NCBI GenBank assembly: GCA_018716135.1
Contig: DVKG01000006.1
Location: 124,001 to 188,000, forward strand
Source of the DNA: Scybalosoma faecavium
GTDB lineage: Bacteria > Bacillota > Clostridia > Christensenellales > Christensenellaceae
Length of the DNA stretch: 64,000 bases
Reading direction: 5' to 3'
The notes beneath the pieces are model-generated. The model had not been told where the DNA came from. It made no database searches and was given only the letters and a program-made list of their open reading frames with translations. The position numbers and the translations under genes were made by a program. Below are positions 26,799-35,487 of the stretch, in pieces (the first letter of the stretch is position 1; each line of letters begins with the position of its first letter).

Positions 26799-28424
26799 TT
26801 ATCTGTTTATCTTAGACGCCGCATCGAAAAGCTCGCGGAAAAGCGGGTGCGGACGGTCAGGTCTGGACTTAAACTCCGGATGGAACTGAACGCCTACATA
26901 CCACGGGTGATCCTTTATTTCGACAATCTCGACAAGATCGCTCTCCGGGTTTACGCCTGCGACGGACATTCCGGCCGCCTCCATAGCCTGTCTGTACTCA
27001 TTGTTAAACTCATATCTGTGGCGGTGACGCTCTGCGATTTTCTCTGTTCCGTAAGCCTGCTCTGCTTTACTCCCGGGGACCAGCTCGCAGTCATAGCTGC
27101 CCAGTCTCATTGTTCCGCCCATTTTCTCAATGTTTTTCTGATCAGGCATAAAGTCGATTATCGGGTTTTTCGTACTTTGAACGTGCTCTGTAGAGTTCGC
27201 ATCCTCCAATCCCATCACATGGCGAGCGAATTCTACAACTGCCAGTTGCATACCTAAACATATGCCGAGGAAAGGCACTTTGTTCTCACGAGCATATTTC
27301 GCCGCTACAATTTTTCCCTCGATTCCTCTCTCTCCAAACCCTCCGGGAACAATAATACCCTGAACGTCTCCGAGAAGCTTCTCCACATTGTCTTTGTCCT
27401 CGAGGTCTATCGCGCTGATCCATTTTATATCAACGCTCTTGCCGTGATATATTCCTGCATGATGCAGAGATTCTACAATCGAAAGATAAGCGTCGTGCAG
27501 TTCAATGTATTTTCCTACGATAGCTATAGTCACAGGTTCGCTGCTTTTGCTGTTCTTCTCGCGCTCCACCAGAGCTTTCCAGCTCTCGAGGTCACATTCG
27601 CGCTGCTCCAAGCCGAGCTTCTCACATACTATAGAATCCAGCTTCTCTTCGTGCATAAGAAGCGGAACCTCATAGAGAGAGTCACAATCGTAGTTGTTTA
27701 TTACGCAGTCTGTCTCAACATTACAGAATAACGCAAGTTTTTCTTTTATGCTGCGTTCCATAGGACGCTCACAGCGGCATACCAGTATGTCAGGCTGAAT
27801 ACCCAAGCTTCTCAAATCGCGCACAGAATGCTGAGTGGGCTTAGTTTTTATCTCGCCGACCTTCTTGAGCAGCGGAACAAGAGTCACATGTATATACAGA
27901 CAGTTATCGCGCCCTACCTGCCATTTTATCTGACGGATAGCCTCTAAAAAAGGCTGAGATTCTATATCTCCGACCGTTCCGCCTATTTCCGTAATAACGA
28001 CGTCAGCTTCCGAACTTTTCGCGAGACTGAATATTCTATCCTTTATCTCGTTTGTAATATGAGGGATCACCTGTACCGTTCCGCCGAGATAATCACCTCT
28101 GCGCTCTTTTTGAATAACGCTGTTGTATACCTTGCCGGAAGTTACGTTACTGTCTTTAGACGAGTTCTCGTCAGTAAATCTCTCATAATGACCTATATCC
28201 AGGTCAGTCTCCACGCCGTCGTCCGTAACGAAAACTTCGCCATGCTGATAGGGACTCATCGTACCCGGATCTACGTTGATATACGGGTCGCATTTCTGAA
28301 TCGCAACTTTATAGCCCCTGTTTTTCAGCAGGCGCCCGAGAGACGCCGCCGTAATGCCTTTGCCCAAAGATGAGACAACGCCGCCTGTTACAAAAATAAA
28401 TTTGGTATCCATCATACCTTTCAA
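26799..28424 (-). CDS. pyrG: CTP synthase
   Basis: Makes CTP from UTP, ATP and glutamine. 541 aa: amidoligase domain (KFIFVTGGVVSSLGKGITAASLGRLLK; CDPYINVDPGTMSPYQHGEVFV) and class-I glutamine amidotransferase domain with catalytic Cys in FLGICLGMQLAVVEFA and the C-terminal VQFHPEFKSRP. The longest frame starts at a TTG 5 bases after GGAGG; in-frame ATGs 3 and 4 codons later are also possible and better match the usual family start. It is a single-gene unit upstream of rho, a neighbourhood shared with Bacillus. Confidence 0.97.
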   Translation of the reverse strand: MKGMMDTKFIFVTGGVVSSLGKGITAASLGRLLKNRGYKVAIQKCDPYINVDPGTMSPYQHGEVFVTDDGVETDLDIGHYERFTDENSSKDSNVTSGKVYNSVIQKERRGDYLGGTVQVIPHITNEIKDRIFSLAKSSEADVVITEIGGTVGDIESQPFLEAIRQIKWQVGRDNCLYIHVTLVPLLKKVGEIKTKPTQHSVRDLRSLGIQPDILVCRCERPMERSIKEKLALFCNVETDCVINNYDCDSLYEVPLLMHEEKLDSIVCEKLGLEQRECDLESWKALVEREKNSKSSEPVTIAIVGKYIELHDAYLSIVESLHHAGIYHGKSVDIKWISAIDLEDKDNVEKLLGDVQGIIVPGGFGERGIEGKIVAAKYARENKVPFLGICLGMQLAVVEFARHVMGLEDANSTEHVQSTKNPIIDFMPDQKNIEKMGGTMRLGSYDCELVPGSKAEQAYGTEKIAERHRHRYEFNNEYRQAMEAAGMSVAGVNPESDLVEIVEIKDHPWYVGVQFHPEFKSRPDRPHPLFRELFDAASKINR

Positions 28425-28715
28425 AAAACCTCCAACATTTTCAAGCTCTCTTTATTCTAATTGACAATCAGTTCTAATAAGGGACATGCCTCGTCATTCA
28501 ACGCGGCAAAGCTCGCTGGCGCGAGCGCAATTCCGGCGCAGGGCTCCTCCTTCGCCAAATCCTGTCTTAAACCCGCAGCTCCAACAATACAGCCGGGATC
28601 TTTGCCTTTGTGTCTATAATTCGTTCCCGCAGACTAACCGCATCTGCGCGCCCAATTCGCTTTTAACCATAAAGCGAGCCAGCTCTGGCGCGAGCCGGCT
28701 TGCATAAAAACTTGT
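28425..28715. other. GC-rich intergenic region with inverted repeats, no gene seen
   Basis: Between the MBL-fold hydrolase stop and pyrG. It contains one copy of the dispersed repeat (28476-28506) and several GCTCGC/GCGAGC and CGAGCC/GGCTCG inverted arms (for example 28508-28525 and 28673-28700). No open frame with a ribosome site. It reads like repeat-derived or decayed sequence. Confidence 0.5.
28476..28506. repeat. Dispersed GC-rich intergenic repeat, copy 1 (degenerate)
   Basis: AATAAGGGACATGCCTCG then TCATTCAACGCGG; shares AATAAGGGAC...CGTCATTCAAC with copies near 40791 and 44344 but its stem is degenerate. Confidence 0.5.
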
Positions 28716-29372
28716 CTAGCAATCGAGACTGTTGTTCATTACAATTATTCTTGTACGTTTTTTAAGGTTGTCCTTCGTTATGGAGAAGTTGTTAGCGCCC
28801 AATCTGGAACGGTCAAAGTACTTGCCTGCAGCGTCTGTAAATTCAAACACAGGCGCTATGGGCATCTCGAGGAAAAGCGTTTTGTAGTGCATCGGGAGTA
28901 TAATATTGGGGTTTATGCGTTTGCATATCTCCAACGCCTCGTTCGCATCTACCGTATAGAATCCGCCGACAGGAATCATCAGAACGTCCACATGCCCGAA
29001 AGCTTCAAATTCTTCCGCCGTGGGGATACATCCAACGTCTCCCATGTGCATTATGCTCATGCCCTCGGCTTCTATTTTAAATATTATGTTGTCGCCTCTG
29101 TTTGCACCGCCGTGATGATCATGTACAGAAGGGAAGCCTGTTATCTTCACGTCTTTTACTTGATATTCGCCCGGCTTGTCCATCAGGACGTAGTCGCCTT
29201 TTACGCATTCCACATAATTGTGATCAAAATGCTGATGCGAAACAAAAAGTATATCCGTTGTCAAATCTATAGGCTCGTATCCTATTTCGTTGTTAAACGG
29301 ATCGAAAAGCAGCTCCAGCCCGCTTTCAAGACGAATTTTAAAACAGGAATGCGTGATCCACGTGAATTTCAT
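28716..29372 (-). CDS. MBL-fold metal-dependent hydrolase
   Basis: Metallo-beta-lactamase fold protein of 218 aa, similar in style to the UPF0173/YtkL group. The metal motif SHQHFDHNY (HxHxDH), FPSVHDHHGG, MHMGDVG and LPMHYKT supply the usual His/Asp ligands. Substrate unknown. The C-terminal segment (residues 165-218) is not diagnostic. AAAGGAG at the ATG. It is followed on the minus strand by the GC-rich gap and preceded by the DUF1934 gene, 50 bases away. Confidence 0.85.
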   Translation of the reverse strand: MKFTWITHSCFKIRLESGLELLFDPFNNEIGYEPIDLTTDILFVSHQHFDHNYVECVKGDYVLMDKPGEYQVKDVKITGFPSVHDHHGGANRGDNIIFKIEAEGMSIMHMGDVGCIPTAEEFEAFGHVDVLMIPVGGFYTVDANEALEICKRINPNIILPMHYKTLFLEMPIAPVFEFTDAAGKYFDRSRLGANNFSITKDNLKKRTRIIVMNNSLDC

Positions 29373-29422
29373 ATTCTACTCCTTTCGCAATTGAATAGCG
29401 TTTCAACTTTTACTAAAAAATA

Positions 29423-29836
29423 TCATTCAGACGTATACGTCAGATTAACTCTGTTTACGTACTGCTCTCCGCCCATGCTGAGAATATACTCCAATTCTAT
29501 TCTGCCCTCGCTCTCGCCTACATGCGCGTCTACAAGCGTGGGATACAAAGAGACATCCAGACTTCCAAACGGAGTATTATACGCTGCCGAAAAAGTCTTC
29601 TCTCTTTCGAACACCATGTTAGACTCGGCGGCGCCGGTCTTTATCATAGTTACAACATCGCCTTCAACTCTTATTTCAGTATCAACACTGCCGTCATCGT
29701 CCATCTCGGTGTAAGTCAGGACATGTCTGTCGTTCTCGCTGACGAGCTGTCCGTTAACATTCAGCGTAACGTCATCCCGCTCGCCGTCTCTGCTCTGCGA
29801 ACCTACAATGCTAAGTCTGACATCTTTCTGCAACAT
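29423..29836 (-). CDS. DUF1934 protein (YwiB-like beta-barrel)
   Basis: 137-aa calycin-like protein of unknown function. It has DVRLSIVGSQSRDGERDDV, HVLTYTEMDDDGSVDTEIRVEGD, MVFEREKTFSAAYNTPFGSLDVSLYP and the closing GRIELEYILSMGGEQYVNRVNLTY, all in the order of the YwiB family. GGGAGGA just before the ATG. Cytoplasmic; no membrane segments. The family is widespread in Bacillota, often near argS or cell-wall genes, but no activity is established. Confidence 0.85.
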   Translation of the reverse strand: MLQKDVRLSIVGSQSRDGERDDVTLNVNGQLVSENDRHVLTYTEMDDDGSVDTEIRVEGDVVTMIKTGAAESNMVFEREKTFSAAYNTPFGSLDVSLYPTLVDAHVGESEGRIELEYILSMGGEQYVNRVNLTYTSE

Positions 29837-29919
29837 GGCGTTTCCTCCCTACACTCTTATCTTGTTATTATATCATAATACTTCACGATATGGCAAAGTA
29901 TTTTGCACAAAAAGAAGGT

Positions 29920-30639
29920 TTATTCCGCCCTTTCTTCTGCAATCTTTGCCAGTTCCGCCTCTACGGCTTTTGCCAGCGCCTGAGCCGATCGAATATTCAT
30001 ATGAAGCCCGTCTACCGTAACATACAGCGGGCCGCCCTTGCTGACCAGAGTGCCGAAAAGCTCGGTTGCAGCCGCGGCGCTCTCTTCATCCACCGGCTCT
30101 CCCGCCGCGATCATACGCTCTCTCTCCGCATGCTGCCACGCGCGTATGTCTATAAATATTTCGCCCTTAGCCTGACAGATTTTCTTCGCTGCATCATTCC
30201 ACTGACCCGCCATGGCGTCTAACTCCCGCTCCGGCGTCTCTATTATGGCAGGTCCGATAACTATCATTCTCTTGCCATATGTATGCACATGATCTATTAT
30301 ATCAGCGAGATATCCCTCGTAATCTTCAGCAGACTTGCAAAGCTGATAGCCGCCCGGCATGAGAGCGTCTATATTGTCATACTCAGCCTTACAAACGGGG
30401 CTGATGGACGCCAGATACGGCATCACTATATCGTTTCCGCCCATGCAGAGTATTATAACATCCGCATCTTTAGACGTTGTGGGATGAGCCAGTTCTTCGC
30501 GCAGTCTATCACATATACCGCGGACGCAGTCCCCCGGCAGTCCGTAATTTTTATATCTCTTTTTTCCGGAAACATATTTAAGATAACCGAACCCGGGCGT
30601 CCCCCGCGTCAGGCTGTCTCCGAAGCACCACTGTATCAT
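29920..30639 (-). CDS. SGNH/GDSL-family hydrolase
   Basis: Esterase-fold hydrolase of 239 aa without signal peptide. Catalytic blocks: FGDSLTRG near the N-terminus (Ser9), the oxyanion Gly (PGDCVRGI), CMGGNDI (Asn) and DGLHMN with the catalytic Asp-His at the C-terminus. Related to the TAP1/YxiM-like lysophospholipase or carbohydrate acetyl-esterase groups; the substrate cannot be told. AGGAGGG before the ATG. An 80-base gap separates it from the DUF1934 gene. Confidence 0.87.
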   Translation of the reverse strand: MIQWCFGDSLTRGTPGFGYLKYVSGKKRYKNYGLPGDCVRGICDRLREELAHPTTSKDADVIILCMGGNDIVMPYLASISPVCKAEYDNIDALMPGGYQLCKSAEDYEGYLADIIDHVHTYGKRMIVIGPAIIETPERELDAMAGQWNDAAKKICQAKGEIFIDIRAWQHAERERMIAAGEPVDEESAAAATELFGTLVSKGGPLYVTVDGLHMNIRSAQALAKAVEAELAKIAEERAE

Positions 30640-30729
30640 TTAAAGCCCTCCTTACAGCGTACTGTCTCTTCAATTCTACACTATGCGGCTCTCGTTATCA
30701 ATAGCTGTTTGTCGAAAAAGCGTGAACAA

Positions 30730-31401
30730 TCATTCTTCTTCCGGCGTAGGCTTTGCAAAGCAGACTAATATTATCTCAGCCGCGCCCGCCGCTTCGAGAA
30801 CGGAGGCGCATTCGAGAATAGTTGCTCCCGTCGTTATAATATCATCCACAATAGCTATTCTCCTGCCGCGGACGTCCACGCCCTCTCTAAGTTTGAACGC
30901 TCCGGCTACGTTTGCGATTCTGCCTGCGGCGCTCTGCGTAGTCTGAGACTTTGTGTTTCGAATTCTATCGAGCAGAGCCTCGCACTCTATTCCGTAAAGC
31001 TCAGCTATTCTTTCTGCCAGATGCTCCGACTGATTATAACCTCTCGAGCGTTGTCTGCTCTTATGCAGCGGAACATAAGTCAGCGTATCAAACTTGGCTC
31101 TTTTCTCATTCAGCAGCTTAAACATCTTATCGCCCATTTTCTGAGCCAGCCACGTCTCTTCTCCATATTTCAGACGATGTACCGCATTTCTCGAAAGCTC
31201 ACAAAAGCTCATGTACGCATAGCAATCGTAGCCCTTGACTTCTATTCGTCCCAGCTTTTGCACCTCTTCCTCCGCCGCGCAGTCGGCGCATAACTTGCTG
31301 ACAGCATCGGCATTCTCTGACCCGCAATATATACATGCCGAGATATCCGGATACAGCAAATCCATAATAAGCGAGCCTGCACTTTTAAGCCTTCTTATCA
31401 T
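30730..31401 (-). CDS. comF: ComF-family phosphoribosyltransferase-like protein
   Basis: ComF homologue, needed for DNA uptake in transformable species. 223 aa: an N-terminal zinc finger (CIYCGSENADAVSKLCADC, C-x2-C-x12-C-x2-C) and a PRTase domain with VPLHKSRQRSRGYNQSEHLA and VDDIITTGATI (PRPP loop). Its ATG overlaps the recD2 stop (ATGA), so translation is coupled. Many Bacillota carry comF without full competence, so a DNA-uptake role is not implied. Confidence 0.9.
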   Translation of the reverse strand: MIRRLKSAGSLIMDLLYPDISACIYCGSENADAVSKLCADCAAEEEVQKLGRIEVKGYDCYAYMSFCELSRNAVHRLKYGEETWLAQKMGDKMFKLLNEKRAKFDTLTYVPLHKSRQRSRGYNQSEHLAERIAELYGIECEALLDRIRNTKSQTTQSAAGRIANVAGAFKLREGVDVRGRRIAIVDDIITTGATILECASVLEAAGAAEIILVCFAKPTPEEE

Positions 31402-33689
31402 TTTTCATTCTCCAGCATTTTCAGCAGATCATCAAAGCTCGGCTCAGGTTCTTCCGGCGGTCGTTCTTTTTCAAGCTCAGATTGCCTCTCCTCGTATACT
31501 TGAACATCAGGATTTCCCTTAGCGCAATCCCGCAGCTCATATTTCATCCCCGTCAGCCTGCGCGATATTTTTGTGTTGAGCACCATACTCTCTATCGTGC
31601 TCTCCCGACCTATTATAATCAGCTTTTTCTTCGCTCGGGTCACTGCCGTATAGAGAAGATTTCGCGTCAGAAAATTGCTGCTCGGGTAGCACAGCGGCAT
31701 TATCACCGTGCCGAACTCGCTGCCTTGGCTCTTGTGTATCGTAATAGCATAGGCGTGTTCTATGTGCTGCATTGCCTCTGCATTATAGTCCGCCTTTTTC
31801 TCTCCGTCAAAAAGTATCTGAACTGTCTTTTCCGACATATCTATATCAGATATTACGCCCATATCGCCATTATACACGCCCGTCCCTTTCACAGTACCTG
31901 TATTCGTATCTGCGCGCCATTCCATGGAATAGTCGTTCACAGTCTGCATTACCTTGTCGCCCACACGGAATGTCCTCTCTCCGTATGTCACCTCCGGCTT
32001 ATAAGGCGCGGGCGGGTTTATCGCGGCTCGTATTCTGTTGTTTATTTCTTTAGTACCTATGAGACCTCTTTTCACCGGGCAAATTATCTGAAGCTCGTCC
32101 AGACTCGTCTCCTCTGCGCATCTGTCAAATATCTCTTCCGTCCTGGCCATTGTATCGCTGTGATTATACGCCGGAATAAACGAAAACGTACCGTCGCCGG
32201 TAAATTCCATAGGTTCACCCTGGTTTATCCTTCTGGCGTTATACGCAATATCGCCGTGCTGTCTGAAAACATGCGTAAGCCTCGCAACGCTTATTTCCTC
32301 GCTCGCTATTATGTCCTTCAGTACATTTCCCGGTCCGATCGACGGAAGCTGATCGGCGTCTCCCGTGAGTATCACGCGCGTACCCGGCTCTATCGCAGAG
32401 AGAAGAGCGCTCATTAAGAATACGTCTATCATTGAAGTCTCATCTATTATTACCGCCTCCGCGCTCAGCTTCCTTTCTTCATTATACGCAAAGGACATTG
32501 CATCGTCGTCCCCGCCTCCCTCATATTGCAGCAGTCTGTGTATAGTCTGAGCCGGACGTGACGTAGTTTTCTCCATGCGCTTTGCGGCTCTGCCTGTCGG
32601 CGCGGCGAGGCTCACGCCTATTCCGTTCCGCTCCAGCATGGATATTATGTGATTTAATATAGTTGTTTTTCCCGTACCCGGACCGCCCGTTATCACGCAG
32701 ACCGTCTGCTCCATAGCCATATAGACCGCCTGCTCCTGCTCCGGCGTAAGCTTAACCCCGTTTTCATCCTGCTTTTTTATCTGCACTGATATTTTCGGCT
32801 TGCAGCGAGAAAGCGCCATGAGCTTTTCCGCACAGTATCTCTCCGCGCGGTGAACGTATCCCAGTCCTATTGCTTCTACACCGTTATACTCTCTTATCGC
32901 TACTCTGCCGAAAATTTCCTGCTCTGCTATCTCTGCTCTCACAGTCTCTTCAGACTCGTTAAGCATACGCATCGCATCTTCGACCAGACCGTCCAGAGGC
33001 AGGCATGTGCTGCCCTGACGTTCGCAGGCCTGATTCAGAATGTATTTTATTCCCGATGAAATACGATAATTTGTGTATTTCCCAGAGCCGAGACGCTCTG
33101 CTATAGCATCCGACATTTCAAAGCTTATACCGCGAATATCGTCGGAGAGCTGATACGGGTTTCGCATGGCGACCTCTCTCGCCCTGTTTCCATAAGCCTT
33201 AAAACACGCCATAGCCTGACGCAGAGAAAGCCCCAGCTCCTGCAGCTGAAACACAGCAAAGCGAACGTCGCTCGTCTCTCTATACTGCTGCGACGCGCTC
33301 TCCGCCAGCTTCTTGCTCACGCCCTTCACCTTCGCCAGCTCTTCCGGATTATTCTCTATCACATCCAGCGTATCTCCATGGAAGGTATCCACAATGCGCT
33401 TTGCCAAAACGGGACCTATGCCTTTTATAACTCCGCTGCTGAGAAAAGACTCTATACCCGAATCTCCGACAGGACTCCCTGTCTCAAGAGCTTTAAATTC
33501 AAACTGTCTGCCATGCTTTGAATGCGTGACATATCCTCCGCTGAGCTTTACACTCTCGCCCGGGCGCACGGGAAAGCAGCTGCCTACGCAGACCGTTTCT
33601 CCATCTTCTGTGTCTATATTGAGAACGGTATAGCCGTTTTCGTCATTTCTAAATATTACAGATAATATTTTTCCTTCAAGTTGTTCCAT
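31398..33689 (-). CDS. recD2: RecD2-type helicase (YrrC family)
   Basis: 5'-3' SF1B DNA helicase without RecBC, active in DNA repair and fork protection. It has an N-terminal OB domain (about 1-75), HhH modules (GIGPVLAKRIVDTF; KVKGVSKKLAES), then motor motifs VITGGPGTGKTTILNHI (I), TGRAAKRM (Ia), IIDETSMIDV (II), LTGDADQLPSIGPG (III) and, late, AITIHKSQGSEF (V/VI). I start it at ATG 33689 because GAGG sits 9 bases before; an ATG 5 codons upstream has no site. It is 763 aa, normal for the family. A Pro/Glu-rich tail follows the motor. Confidence 0.95.
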   Translation of the reverse strand: MEQLEGKILSVIFRNDENGYTVLNIDTEDGETVCVGSCFPVRPGESVKLSGGYVTHSKHGRQFEFKALETGSPVGDSGIESFLSSGVIKGIGPVLAKRIVDTFHGDTLDVIENNPEELAKVKGVSKKLAESASQQYRETSDVRFAVFQLQELGLSLRQAMACFKAYGNRAREVAMRNPYQLSDDIRGISFEMSDAIAERLGSGKYTNYRISSGIKYILNQACERQGSTCLPLDGLVEDAMRMLNESEETVRAEIAEQEIFGRVAIREYNGVEAIGLGYVHRAERYCAEKLMALSRCKPKISVQIKKQDENGVKLTPEQEQAVYMAMEQTVCVITGGPGTGKTTILNHIISMLERNGIGVSLAAPTGRAAKRMEKTTSRPAQTIHRLLQYEGGGDDDAMSFAYNEERKLSAEAVIIDETSMIDVFLMSALLSAIEPGTRVILTGDADQLPSIGPGNVLKDIIASEEISVARLTHVFRQHGDIAYNARRINQGEPMEFTGDGTFSFIPAYNHSDTMARTEEIFDRCAEETSLDELQIICPVKRGLIGTKEINNRIRAAINPPAPYKPEVTYGERTFRVGDKVMQTVNDYSMEWRADTNTGTVKGTGVYNGDMGVISDIDMSEKTVQILFDGEKKADYNAEAMQHIEHAYAITIHKSQGSEFGTVIMPLCYPSSNFLTRNLLYTAVTRAKKKLIIIGRESTIESMVLNTKISRRLTGMKYELRDCAKGNPDVQVYEERQSELEKERPPEEPEPSFDDLLKMLENEK

Positions 33690-33796
33690 ACCGTTCGACC
33701 TCATTTGTCAAAATAGCTGCGGCAAAAAAACATCCGCCTTTTTATAATAATAATCATACATTTTAATCGACAGATTGTAAAGCGATTTTGAGATAA

Positions 33797-33830
33797 ATAA
33801 AAGCAGACCCTCCGCCCAGGGTCCGCTTTC
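33797..33830 (-). terminator. Terminator-like hairpin on the minus strand
   Basis: GCGGACCCT/AGGGTCTGC (complement of 33803-33826, one mismatch) with GGGCGG loop, then TTTTATTTATC. It lies upstream of recD2 with no known gene feeding it. Confidence 0.6.
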
Positions 33831-34001
33831 AATATGGGGAAAGAAAACTTGAAGAAGGTATTTCGCCTTGCTACAGTTGGTATTATAGCTCATTCATGTG
33901 TATGTTTACTATCGGAATTAGGTTAAAAACATGTTAATTTTTAACATTTTTCATCAAACAGCATCCATAAAAGCAACATCTTTCGCGAACAAAAACAAAA
34001 A

Positions 34002-34030
34002 TTGACCTCTGATTCTTCATGATATATAAT
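34002..34030 (+). promoter_or_regulatory. Consensus promoter of the 26-aa gene
   Basis: TTGACC (34002-34007), exactly 17 bases, TATAAT (34025-34030). Transcription should start near 34037, giving a 25-base leader with AGGAGG. Confidence 0.88.
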
Positions 34031-34061
34031 TATATATATAAACTCACAGGAGGTGCCGAAC

Positions 34062-34142
34062 ATGAAACAGCATAAATTTTGGGCTTTTGCCGCACTCGCA
34101 TGTATGGCATTGGCGTTCTTCACCGGATATAAACATAAATAA
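34062..34142 (+). CDS. 26-residue small membrane peptide of unknown function
   Basis: ATG at 34062, TAA at 34140. The peptide starts MKQHKFWAFA and ends TGYKHK: a basic N-terminus, a 14-residue hydrophobic core (AFAALACMALAFFTG, one Cys) and a basic C-terminus, so it would sit as a very short membrane helix or amphipathic peptide. AGGAGG lies 6 bases before the ATG, a consensus promoter 32 bases before it, and a perfect terminator 19 bases after the stop, so this is a compact self-contained gene. The pattern recalls families of short Firmicute membrane peptides of unknown role, but I cannot name one. A toxin of a toxin-antitoxin pair is possible; no antisense promoter was found over it. Confidence 0.75.
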   Translation: MKQHKFWAFAALACMALAFFTGYKHK

Positions 34143-34160
34143 TAGTCAGAAAAACATTAG

Positions 34161-34199
34161 AGCGGCTGCCTCCTACATCATGACGGCAGCCGCTTTTTT
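34161..34199 (+). terminator. Terminator of the 26-aa gene
   Basis: AGCGGCTGCC (34161-34170) and GGCAGCCGCT (34185-34194) form a perfect 10-bp stem followed by TTTTT. Confidence 0.93.
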
Positions 34200-34200
34200 G

Positions 34201-34833
34201 TTATCTTATGAAATGAGTGGAGATTCTCGGTTCATATTCCGGCGGGTTAATCCCGGCTTCTCTCCCTGCTTTTATACACTTCAACAGCCACGCCATATTC
34301 TCTCCCAGCGTACGCATAGTTTGAAGCCCTTCCTCATCTTTCTTTACGTCCTCCGGCGTGAATCCGTGGACCTGATTCCAGTATTGAGAGCCTACAATTT
34401 GCATGTTGCAGATTGAAAAATACTTGTTAAGCCTGTCAAAAGCCGCCGTCGCGCCTCCTCTGCGGCATGAGACCACCGCCGCGCCCAGCTTGCCGGATAT
34501 TTTATCTGTCGGACCGCAGAAATTGCTGTAGAACAGCCTGTCTGCAAATGAACATATCTGCCCCGATGGACCTGCATAATAAACAGGAGAACCTAGTATT
34601 ATGGCGTCGTATCCGTCGAGCTTTTCCAGCGTCTCGTTCACAGCGTCATTGAAAACACATCTGCCCGTTTCAGCACAGCGATTGCACGCAATACATCCCG
34701 CTATCGGTTTTTTCCCCAAATACAGTATATCCGACGCTATCCCATGCTTTTCCAGAGTTTCGGCCACTTCGCTGAGCGCCGTATATGTACATCCGTTCTC
34801 ATTCGGACTTCCGTTTATCATTAAAACCTTCAT
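34201..34833 (-). CDS. Iron-sulfur flavoprotein / NADPH-dependent FMN reductase-like
   Basis: Flavodoxin-fold protein of 210 aa. It opens with VLMINGSPNENGCTYTAL, the FMN phosphate loop, then carries AGCIACNRCAETGRCVF, a C-x2-C-x2-C-x5-C cluster that matches the compact Fe-S motif of iron-sulfur flavoproteins (Isf). ILGSPVYYAGPSGQ holds FMN. I start it at the ATG at 34833 because GGGAGG lies just before; the longer frame from 34857 has no site. The broken gene behind it and the lipoprotein flavodoxin further on are the same fold, making a trio. Likely electron carrier or small-molecule reductase; donor unknown. Confidence 0.85.
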   Translation of the reverse strand: MKVLMINGSPNENGCTYTALSEVAETLEKHGIASDILYLGKKPIAGCIACNRCAETGRCVFNDAVNETLEKLDGYDAIILGSPVYYAGPSGQICSFADRLFYSNFCGPTDKISGKLGAAVVSCRRGGATAAFDRLNKYFSICNMQIVGSQYWNQVHGFTPEDVKKDEEGLQTMRTLGENMAWLLKCIKAGREAGINPPEYEPRISTHFIR

Positions 34834-34853
34834 GCTTTCCTCCCAACATAAAC

Positions 34854-35404
34854 TCAAAACAGCTCCGCAAGAGCAGCCGCCCGCTTACATCCGTCCGTTT
34901 TATATATGTCTCCTATTGCATTCACTTCGGAAACTATGACTTCGCCGACGGAATTCCACTCCATAAGCTCTACGCTGCGTTCATATGCAAATCTGACTCC
35001 GTTCGCCGTGTCGGCGTCCGTATCCGCGAAGCACACTATCAAAGCGCCAAAGCGCACTTTTTGCCGGATATATCTTTTTCCCCTACTACAAAAGAATACA
35101 TCTTGTCCAGCACGGCCTTTATCTGCGACGGCATGGTATACCAATAAACCGGCATTGTAAACACTATCCCATCTGCATTGAGAATATCCGGAGCCATGAC
35201 ATTAAAATCGTCGTCAAAGCTGCATGCCTTGCCCGTTTTATAGCATGTGTCGCACGCACGGCATCCTGAGACATTCATAAAAGCCGCATCGTATCTTACA
35301 ACCTCATGACCTTTTTTCTTCGCCGCTTCCACAAATGCGTCTGTCAGCGCAAAACTGTTTCCGTTTTTGCGCGGACTTCCCGTTATTACCGTCAGCTTAC
35401 TCAT
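34854..35404 (-). pseudogene. Frameshifted iron-sulfur flavoprotein-like reductase
   Basis: Flavodoxin-fold protein broken in two frames. The N-terminal half (ATG at 35404, stop at 35039) reads LTVITGSPRKNGNSFAL, then GCRACDTCYKTGKACSF (C-x2-C-x2-C-x6-C cluster) and FTMPVYWYTMPSQ. The C-terminal half continues in another frame from about 35050 to a stop at 34854 (ALIVCFADTDADTANGVRF...). The junction has two tandem copies of the 8-mer CAAAGCGC (35040-35055). Removing one copy yields ...GKKCALIVCFAD... in one frame, a 180-codon protein of normal family length. So the break is a recent 8-bp duplication, phase variation or assembly error. It is a neighbour of the very similar gene at 34201-34833. 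Confidence 0.88.
35040..35055. repeat. 8-bp tandem duplication causing the frameshift
   Basis: CAAAGCGC (35040-35047) is followed at once by a second identical copy (35048-35055). The net gain of 8 bases shifts the frame by +2. Confidence 0.95.
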
Positions 35405-35487
35405 ATCAAAACCTCCCGAATTTGCTTTTTCTATTACACATAAATGCGCTGTCTTCTATATTTATTATATTTAATACGGAAATTAAA

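Larger units (their letters stand above)
33705..34061. other. Intergenic region before the 26-aa gene
   Basis: No protein gene in this AT-rich 357-base stretch apart from a leader for the next gene. A minus-strand hairpin terminator lies at 33797-33830. Upstream of it on that strand a TATAAT (complement of 33889-33894) without a clear -35 might make an 80-base RNA; this is weak. Confidence 0.5.

Noticed and set aside
34834..34857. Longer start of the flavoprotein gene
   Set aside because: Extra residues are not part of the fold and GGGAGG is placed exactly for the ATG at 34833.
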